From Lentzea aerocolonigenes (lineage in GTDB: Bacteria; Actinomycetota; Actinomycetes; Mycobacteriales; Pseudonocardiaceae), in assembly GCF_000955955.1 (NCBI RefSeq), contig NZ_JYJG01000326.1, positions 1-28,780 of the forward strand: 28,780 nucleotides of DNA, given 5' to 3'. Under the pieces are notes generated by a model. The model did no database searches, was not told the origin of the DNA, and saw only the letters and a program-made list of their open reading frames with translations. This document shows positions 23,539-28,780 of this stretch, piece after piece (position 1 is the stretch's first letter; each line of letters starts with the position of its first letter). Position numbers and translations under genes: made by a program.

Positions 23539-24294
23539 GTGTCGATCATGGGGGAGTGGGCCCGGCCCGCTGTTCGTCTGCATCCGGTTCCGGGCTCGCC
23601 GGGGGTGACGGACAGCCACATCGGCGGCCCGCTGCTGTGGCCGGCCGACGAGCCGTGGCCGTGGTGCGACGGCAGCAAGCACGACGAGGGCCTCACCATC
23701 CTCCCGGCCGACAGCTTCGGCGTGCCCGTGGCTCTGGTCAGCGCCGTGCAGCTCTACCGGCGCGACTTCCCCGAACTGCCGTTCCCGGACGGCACCGACC
23801 TGCTCCAGGTTCTGTTGTGCCCGTTGGAACACTCCGACGAGGAAAGCGACCACTTCGGGCCGTGCGTGCAGCTCTTCTGGCGTTCATCCGCCATCACTGA
23901 CGTGCTTTCCGGTGCTCCTGAACCCGCGGTGTTCGAGCCGCAGTACCGGACCCGGCCGTGCGTCCTGCACCCGTGCCGGATCGTCGAGTACCCGATGGGC
24001 GACGAACAACCCGTGGGCGCGGGGGACTGGCCGCCGGTCGCGAACGGCAGCAAGCTCGGCGGCTGGGCGTTCTGGTGGCAGACCTCGCCCTTCGGCTTGG
24101 AATGCCCCTCGTGCGGAGCCGATCGCCGCCTTCTGCTAGCTCTTTACACCCACGAGGAACCCGAGAAGGAGCTCTGCTCCTGCGAGGTCGCCGAACGGGC
24201 GGTCGTCGGGTGGGAGTTCGGCCGGGAGGGCGCATTGAACGTGTTCGCGTGCACACAGGATGTCCAGCACCCGATCAAGCTGCACATCGACTGA
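23539..24294 (+). CDS. DUF1963-like (YwqG-type) protein, first paralogue
   Basis: 251 aa from GTG 23539; ATG 23548 would remove three residues. TAGCCT (23525-23530) lies 8 bases upstream, consistent with a leaderless start. The family core is TDSHIGGPLLWPADEPWP at the start, then VQLYRRDFPELPFPDGTDLLQVLLCP, and a GSKLGGWAFW segment. Cysteines CPSC and CSC near the C-terminus may bind zinc, and the end is DVQHPIKLHID. It is a soluble protein of unknown function. The gene downstream is a clear paralogue; the stop overlaps its start (TGATG), so this is a tandem duplication kept as a translationally coupled pair. Confidence 0.8.
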   Translation: MSIMGEWARPAVRLHPVPGSPGVTDSHIGGPLLWPADEPWPWCDGSKHDEGLTILPADSFGVPVALVSAVQLYRRDFPELPFPDGTDLLQVLLCPLEHSDEESDHFGPCVQLFWRSSAITDVLSGAPEPAVFEPQYRTRPCVLHPCRIVEYPMGDEQPVGAGDWPPVANGSKLGGWAFWWQTSPFGLECPSCGADRRLLLALYTHEEPEKELCSCEVAERAVVGWEFGREGALNVFACTQDVQHPIKLHID

Positions 24295-24905
24295 TGGCCG
24301 CCGAGGACGCACGGCCGGCCGTGCTGCTGAACCCGATCGAAGGCGACCCGACGGACGCCGACAGCCACATCGGCGGCCCGATGCTGTGGCCGATCGACGA
24401 GGACTGGCCTTCGTGCGACGCCGACGGCGAGCCGTTCGTCGGCGCTGTTCAGCTCTACCAGAGGGACTTCCCGGAGCTGCCGTTTCCCGATGGCGCAGAC
24501 CTGGTGCAGGTCTTCCTCTGCACGCTCGACCACGACGTGCCCGGCCCGGACGTGCGGCTGGTGTGGCGTGACTCCACGACGGTGTTCGAGCTGATCGAGG
24601 AGGAACCGGAGCCTTCGGCGCAGGAGGAGCTCTACGTCCCCACGGTCAACGTCTTCGAGCCGATCCGGTACACCGAACACCCGTCGAAGATCTCGGGCGG
24701 CACGAAGATCGGCGGCTGGACGGCGGGCGGTCCCGTGACGTTCGCCTGCCCGGAGTGCGGTGAGGAGCAGCGTCAGACGTTGTCGCTCGGCACGTACGAA
24801 CCGTCCGGTGACAACGTCGAGTGGGTGTTCGGCGAGGACGGCAACCTGAACATCTTCTTGTGCCCCAAGGACGTTCGTCACCCGATCAAGGTCCACATTG
24901 ACTGA
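24294..24905 (+). CDS. DUF1963-like (YwqG-type) protein, second, shorter paralogue
   Basis: 203 aa from ATG 24294, which shares one base with the stop of the first paralogue. The two proteins share ADSHIGGPMLWPIDEDWPSC, VQLYQRDFPELPFPDGADLVQVFLC, TKIGGWTAGGP, CPECGE and an almost identical end (DVRHPIKVHID). The shorter copy lacks the loop after the WP motif and the CSC pair, so any second metal site differs. The function is unknown; the paired retention suggests a heterodimer or specialised copies. Its stop overlaps the TTG start of the macrolide-phosphotransferase-like gene by 8 bp. Confidence 0.8.
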   Translation: MAAEDARPAVLLNPIEGDPTDADSHIGGPMLWPIDEDWPSCDADGEPFVGAVQLYQRDFPELPFPDGADLVQVFLCTLDHDVPGPDVRLVWRDSTTVFELIEEEPEPSAQEELYVPTVNVFEPIRYTEHPSKISGGTKIGGWTAGGPVTFACPECGEEQRQTLSLGTYEPSGDNVEWVFGEDGNLNIFLCPKDVRHPIKVHID

Positions 24906-25731
24906 GATCCACGACATCGCCCAGGCGATGGGGTTGCGGCCGGGCTCGCTCGTCGAGTCCGGCGGCGACTTCCGGGTGCTGCACGCTCTGGACGCACAGG
25001 GCGATCCGTGGATCCTGCGGCAGCCCCGGCGCGAGTGGGCGTTGAAGCGCATGGGTCCCGAACGCGCGTTGCTCGACCTGGTCGCGGATCGGGTGCCGGT
25101 ACCGGTGCCGCGCTGGTTGCCGGAGCACCAGGACATCGCCGTCTACCGCGCACTCCCCGGCGAGCGCAACGACGAGCCGTCCGACGAGTACTTCGAAGAC
25201 GTGGCACGGTTTCTGGCCGCTCTGCACGCCATTTCGCAGGAAGAGGCCGCGCGGACCGGCGTCGAGATGCGGCTGCCGGACGAGATCCGTTCGACGATCG
25301 CCCGCAAGATCCACCGCGCCCGTGCCGAGCTCGCGCTGTCCGACGAACTCTGGCGCTACTGGCAGGCGTGGCTCGATGACGACTCGACGTGGCCGCCGCG
25401 GTCGGTCGTCGCGCACGCGGACATCTGCCCGGCGAACACGTTGGTGGACAACGGAAGGCTGTCGGGCGTGATCGACTGGACCGACTCGCTGTTCGGTGAC
25501 CCGGCGGCCGACTTCCGCAGGCTCGTCAAGCAGTTCGGGCGGCTGGACGAGCTGGTCGAGGCCTATGCGCGGCACGGCGGGCTGGTGTGGCCCGGCATGC
25601 GGCGGCACGTCGAGGAGCGCATCCGGATGGCGCCGGTCGACTCCGGGCTCTACGGAGTCGACTCTGGCCAGGACCGGTACGTCACGAGCGCTTTGGAGCG
25701 GCTAGCACTGCTACGCCCGCCAGCAGGATGA
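24898..25731 (+). CDS. Macrolide 2'-phosphotransferase-like kinase (Mph type)
   Basis: 277 aa from TTG 24898, inside the last codons of the preceding gene; this start gives the expected N-terminus (HDIAQAMGLRPGSLV). The aminoglycoside/macrolide kinase fold is clear: N-lobe PWILRQPRRE, the Brenner motif H173-A-D175-x4-N180 (HADICPAN), and the metal-binding IDW (D193). The block RYWQAWLDDDSTWP and the end GLYGVDSGQDRYVTSALERLA match Mph(A)-type enzymes, which transfer phosphate to the desosamine 2'-OH of macrolides. Environmental homologues can have other substrates, so resistance is not proven. Coupling to the DUF1963-like pair is unexplained. Its end overlaps the convergent MFS gene by 50 bp. 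Confidence 0.85.
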   Translation: MTEIHDIAQAMGLRPGSLVESGGDFRVLHALDAQGDPWILRQPRREWALKRMGPERALLDLVADRVPVPVPRWLPEHQDIAVYRALPGERNDEPSDEYFEDVARFLAALHAISQEEAARTGVEMRLPDEIRSTIARKIHRARAELALSDELWRYWQAWLDDDSTWPPRSVVAHADICPANTLVDNGRLSGVIDWTDSLFGDPAADFRRLVKQFGRLDELVEAYARHGGLVWPGMRRHVEERIRMAPVDSGLYGVDSGQDRYVTSALERLALLRPPAG

Positions 25732-26881
25732 GCAGCAGAGCGGCGAACCACGTCATCACGGTCGTCGGTGCGAGGTAGCGCGTCGCGAGGCCGATCGACA
25801 GCGACGGCACACTGAGCCCGAGGTAGGCGACGAAGAACAGGCCTGCCAGCGCCTCACCGCGCCGCGCTGGTGCCGCCGTCGCCGCGACGGCTCCGATCGC
25901 GGCCTTGAACTGCACGCCCGCGCCGACACCCGCGATCGCGCCGCCGACCAGGAACAGCGGGAAGCTCGTCGTGTACATGCCCGCGACGACGAGCAGCACG
26001 CCGATCGCTTGCGCACCAAGGCCGATCGAGCGCAAAGTGCTGACGCGCACGCCGCTCGTCAGGGTCTGAGCGAGGGCCGCGCCGCCGAACACGATGAACA
26101 CGACCAGCCCCGCCAGCGTCCGCGACGGGTGGTGCAGCTCGCCCGCCACGAAGCCAGGTGAGACGGACGTGAACACCCCGAACACCGCGAACGCCGAGAA
26201 GGCGCCCAGCCCGGCGGCGCCCAGGTCGGCGCTGATCCGTTGTGGACGGTAGGAGACCTGTTGCCGGGTAACGGTTTCCGGAGTCAGCGCCACCGCCACG
26301 ATGCTCAGCACGAGCAGCACGGCGAGCACGACGTACGGGGTGCTCAACGGGCTGCTGGAGTATTGAGCGAGCACGCCGGCCAGTAGTGCGCCGACACCGA
26401 GGCCACCGATGTTCGCCGCGGTCGAGACGATCTCGAAGCGCTGCGAGGATGCGCCGGGGCGGTGGCGCGTGTGGAGGTCGTGCAGGAACGCGGTGGCGGT
26501 CGCGGCGATCATGCCCACGCCCAGGCCGTTGATCACCCGAGCCGTGATCAGCACGGGCAGCGAGGTGCTGCTCAGGAACAGCAGCGCGGACACGACCTCC
26601 AGGCCCAGCGCGGGAATGAGGATCGCCTTGCGGCCCAGCCAGTCCGAGACGTGCCCGGCGAGCAGGAGGCTGATCACGACGCCGACCGCGAACGCCGCGA
26701 ACACGACGGTGATCGCGAACGTCGAGAAGCCTTCGCGCGCGACGTAGAGGGGGAAGAGCGGCGACGGGACGGTCGAATAGGCCATCGCGACCAGGAACGT
26801 GCCGGCGATGGTCCAGAAACCGATGCCGTGCGCTCGGCTGACCGGGCGTTCGATCGGTGTGGAGTCGAGGAGCAGGGACAT
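25682..26881 (-). CDS. MFS transporter
   Basis: 399 aa from ATG 26881, which follows GGTGG; an earlier GTG at 26917 would add a polar stretch (MDVMDPGTQGGH). Twelve hydrophobic helices are visible. The MFS motif A is between TM2 and TM3 (GHVSDWLGRKAIL) and the antiporter-like TM5 GLGVGMIAATA stretch follows. This fits a proton-driven drug/metabolite exporter; the substrate is unknown. It is divergent from the LysR gene at 26964, which is its likely regulator. Its 3' end overlaps the Mph-like gene. The two face opposite ways, so co-expression in one resistance unit is not indicated. Confidence 0.88.
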   Translation of the reverse strand: MSLLLDSTPIERPVSRAHGIGFWTIAGTFLVAMAYSTVPSPLFPLYVAREGFSTFAITVVFAAFAVGVVISLLLAGHVSDWLGRKAILIPALGLEVVSALLFLSSTSLPVLITARVINGLGVGMIAATATAFLHDLHTRHRPGASSQRFEIVSTAANIGGLGVGALLAGVLAQYSSSPLSTPYVVLAVLLVLSIVAVALTPETVTRQQVSYRPQRISADLGAAGLGAFSAFAVFGVFTSVSPGFVAGELHHPSRTLAGLVVFIVFGGAALAQTLTSGVRVSTLRSIGLGAQAIGVLLVVAGMYTTSFPLFLVGGAIAGVGAGVQFKAAIGAVAATAAPARRGEALAGLFFVAYLGLSVPSLSIGLATRYLAPTTVMTWFAALLLILLAGVAVLAAPKRS

Positions 26882-26918
26882 GTGACCACCCTGCGTGCCT
26901 GGATCCATCACGTCCAAC

Positions 26919-26947
26919 GAAAGTTGAAGCTCGTGATCATCACTTTC
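26919..26947. promoter_or_regulatory. GAAAGT-N17-ACTTTC inverted repeat between MFS and LysR genes
   Basis: Six-base arms at 26919-26924 and 26942-26947 flank an AT-richer centre containing TGATCA. CAAC-GAAA-GTTG (26915-26926) is a nested small palindrome. The site lies just upstream of GATACT (26951-26956), the likely -10 of the LysR gene, and before the divergent MFS gene. A LysR-type binding site is plausible but its exact limits are unclear. Confidence 0.35.
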
Positions 26948-26963
26948 TGAGATACTCGCTGGT

Positions 26964-27872
26964 GTGGACCTGCGTCAGCTGGAGTACTTCGTCGCGATCG
27001 CGGAGGAGGGCACCTTCACCCGTGCCGCCGCTCGCGTGCACGTCGTGCAGTCCGCCGTCTCGGCCGCGATCAAGACCCTCGAACGCGAGCTCGGCGCCAC
27101 TCTGCTCGACCGCAACGCCAAGCGCGTCCTGCTGACCGACGCGGGCGAGGCGCTGCTGCCCAAAGCGCGAGCCGTCCTGGACGCCGCCGCCGAGGCGAAA
27201 GATGCCGTGGCCGCGGTGAAAGGCGGGCTCACCGGCACGGTCAAGCTCGGCACGCTGACGTCGATGACCCTGATCGACCTGCCCGCGCTGCTCGGCGAGT
27301 TCCACCGCAGGCATCCCGGCGTGCTCGTCCGGACCAGCGCGGCCACCTCGGGTTCGCAAGGCCTCGTTGAGCAACTGCTGGACCGCAGGCTCGACCTCGC
27401 CTTCGCGTCACTGCCGGGCGAGGTGCCGGACGGGATCATCCTCGACGAGCTCGCCCATTCGGTCATGGATCTCGTCGTGCCCAACGACCACCCGCTGGCG
27501 CACAGGAAAGAAGTCCCCATCGGCGACCTCGCCGGGCTGGACTTCATCGACTCACCACTCGGCTACGGCAACCGCGCCGTGGCGGACCGGGCGTTCGCGC
27601 ACGCGGCAGTGCCTCGACGAGTCACCTTGGAGATGTCCGACATCTACACCGGCGTCGACTACGTCCGGCACGGCCTGGGCGTCGCGCTGCTGCCCAACTA
27701 CATCCTCGGCGACGCACACGGTGTGAAGACGCTCAAGGTCACCGGCGCGGACCTCAGGTGGCCGCTGGGTCTCGCCAGGCCCGCTGATCGCACGCCTTCA
27801 GCCGCCTCCAGGGCGTTGATCGCGGTGGTGCAGGAGATCTTCAGCCGCGATAAGCGTCGCACGCCAGCGTGA
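26964..27872 (+). CDS. LysR family transcriptional regulator
   Basis: 302 aa, the usual LysR length. The N-terminal winged helix MDLRQLEYFVAIAEEGTFTRAAARVHVVQSAVSAAIKTLERELG (residues 1-44) is very clear, followed by the linker helix and the periplasmic-binding-like effector domain (PGVLVRTSAATSGSQGLVEQLLDRRLDLAFA; FIDSPLGYGNRAVADRAF; GLGVALLPNYI). GTG 26964 follows GATACT by 7 bases, suggesting a leaderless transcript. It is divergent from the MFS transporter and probably activates or represses it. The effector is not evident. The last 32 bp overlap the convergent second LysR gene. Confidence 0.9.
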   Translation: MDLRQLEYFVAIAEEGTFTRAAARVHVVQSAVSAAIKTLERELGATLLDRNAKRVLLTDAGEALLPKARAVLDAAAEAKDAVAAVKGGLTGTVKLGTLTSMTLIDLPALLGEFHRRHPGVLVRTSAATSGSQGLVEQLLDRRLDLAFASLPGEVPDGIILDELAHSVMDLVVPNDHPLAHRKEVPIGDLAGLDFIDSPLGYGNRAVADRAFAHAAVPRRVTLEMSDIYTGVDYVRHGLGVALLPNYILGDAHGVKTLKVTGADLRWPLGLARPADRTPSAASRALIAVVQEIFSRDKRRTPA

Positions 27873-28689
27873 CCAGGTCGTTCAGGTGCTGCGGCGGCTG
27901 GTCCTTCCACCACGCGAGCCACACCGGGATCGGCGGCGCGTCCTTCACCGCGCGATAGGCCACGCCGGGCCGCGGGTTGAGGCTTGCGGTCGCCTCGGAC
28001 GTCATCCCGACGGCCTGGCCAGCCGCGATCAACGTCAGCCACTCGTCGACGCCGTGCGTGTTGCGCACGACTGCAGGCGCGGCGCCGGGCTTCCACAGGT
28101 CCAAAGTGGTCGTTCCGGTCCGGTCGTCGACCGCGATCCCGTACCGCGAGAAATCCGCCAGGGACAGCGAACGCTTGCGCGCCAACGGGTTGTCCGTCGC
28201 CACCACGCCGTAGCGCCGTTCGGTGCCGAGCAACGCCGTCTCGAACCGCGGATCGTCGAGGGCTCGCCGCACGACCGCCACGTCGGCCATGCCCTCGGCG
28301 AGCCCTGCGGTCAGCGAGTTCGACTGCACGAACACCAGCGGCAGCCCGGGATGCGTTGCCGCCCACGCCTTCTGGAGACGCCGGGTGTGCTTGCCCAAAG
28401 CCGACCACGCGTAACCGATCCGCAGCTCGGTCTGCGACTCGGCCGCGATCCGCCGCAGGTGCGCGACCTCGTCCAGCACCCGTCGTGCGGCAGCGAGGAC
28501 CTGCGTGCCCACCGTCGTCAGCGCGACGTGCCGGGGTGAGCGCTGGAGCAGCCGTGCACCGAGCGACGCTTCGAGTGCGGCGACCGAGCGCGAGACGGAT
28601 GCCTGGGTGAGGCCGAGAGCGGTGGCCGCGTCGGTGAAGGTGCCCGCGTCGACCACGGCCACGAACGCCCGCAGATGCCGCAGATCCAT
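27841..28689 (-). CDS. LysR family transcriptional regulator
   Basis: 282 aa, slightly shorter than the average LysR. The winged helix is at residues 1-45 (MDLRHLRAFVAVVDAGTFTDAATALGLTQASVSRSVAALEASLG). The effector domain shows ELRIGYAWSALG, the periplasmic-binding-like fold, and a short C-terminal end (VWLAWWKDQPPQHLNDLVTL). ATG 28689 is preceded at 6 bases by TAGTCT (28701-28696), a good leaderless -10. The perfect palindrome 28722-28740 lies where the -35 should be and contains a T-N11-A LysR box, so autoregulation is likely. It is divergent from a gene that starts at about 28737. Confidence 0.9.
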   Translation of the reverse strand: MDLRHLRAFVAVVDAGTFTDAATALGLTQASVSRSVAALEASLGARLLQRSPRHVALTTVGTQVLAAARRVLDEVAHLRRIAAESQTELRIGYAWSALGKHTRRLQKAWAATHPGLPLVFVQSNSLTAGLAEGMADVAVVRRALDDPRFETALLGTERRYGVVATDNPLARKRSLSLADFSRYGIAVDDRTGTTTLDLWKPGAAPAVVRNTHGVDEWLTLIAAGQAVGMTSEATASLNPRPGVAYRAVKDAPPIPVWLAWWKDQPPQHLNDLVTLACDAYRG

Positions 28690-28721
28690 GGGCAGAGACT
28701 AGAACGCGGCGAGGCGTAGAT

Positions 28722-28740
28722 CCATACGTCAGGCGTATGG
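28722..28740. promoter_or_regulatory. LysR box CCATACG-N5-CGTATGG
   Basis: Perfect 7-base arms with a 5-base centre; T28725-N11-A28737 fits the T-N11-A rule for LysR-type regulators. It covers the -35 region of the LysR gene at 28689 and the ATG (28737-28739) of the divergent gene. Confidence 0.75.
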
Positions 28741-28780
28741 CTGGCACGAGCAATGCATTTCCCGCATCGCCAGCAGAACC
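28737..28780 (+). CDS. N-terminal codons of an unidentified divergent gene (runs off the right edge)
   Basis: ATG 28737 opens a frame MAGTSNAFPASPAE that is still open at the window edge. It is placed as the usual divergent target of the neighbouring LysR regulator, and its start lies in the LysR box. Fourteen codons are too few to name a product, and another start downstream is possible. Confidence 0.35.
   Translation, partial: MAGTSNAFPASPAE

Overview
The window is GC-rich, densely packed DNA with a strong G/C preference at third codon positions, many GTG and TTG starts, many overlapping stop/start codons (ATGA, TGATG, TTGA) and numerous TetR/MarR/HxlR/LysR regulators. This fits an actinomycete chromosome, probably of the Pseudonocardiaceae (Lentzea, Saccharothrix or Amycolatopsis type); the genus is inference. 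No rRNA, tRNA, insertion sequence or CRISPR array was seen, and no gene-free stretch exceeds about 300 bases.

Bases 1-5885 hold small regulator/enzyme modules: a partial kinase-like gene, TetR and MarR regulators, a DUF4142 exported protein, an FAD monooxygenase, a second TetR divergent from an NAD-dependent epimerase, and an HxlR regulator divergent from a SnoaL-like protein. Several regulators face visible palindromes. The first TetR gene and the FAD monooxygenase share one operator placed identically over their start codons.

Bases 5932-11713 hold a large DUF4062/NB-ARC/TPR protein, an AI-2E family membrane protein, and the coupled genes msrA, MOSC and polysaccharide deacetylase. Bases 11719-14892 hold two coupled short-chain dehydrogenases divergent from a TetR gene, then a secreted NPP1 (Nep1-like) protein.

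Bases 14912-21509 are the accessory core. Three rightward coupled genes (17747-21509) encode a Nudix/winged-helix regulator (NrtR type), a nucleosidase-like protein, and a four-helix membrane protein. The last two share a short motif (N-[VI]-A-H...VGIQGS..V) that the two genes encode with different codons. Its layout resembles the paired amyloid-type signalling motifs of bacterial NLR systems, but no NTPase is present. A leftward set (zinc-ribbon protein, 4-TM protein, pentapeptide-repeat membrane protein, small ORF) diverges from the same intergenic region, which carries a 21-bp operator. I propose this as a candidate two-sided conflict or stress-response locus.

Bases 21519-28780 hold a decayed siderophore-interacting-protein gene, argG with a candidate tandem ArgR site and a terminator hairpin, two tandem DUF1963-like paralogues coupled to a macrolide-phosphotransferase-like gene, an MFS transporter, two LysR regulators, and the first codons of a gene leaving the window. 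At least eight genes have a TANNNT hexamer 6-8 bases before the start codon, so leaderless transcription looks common here.
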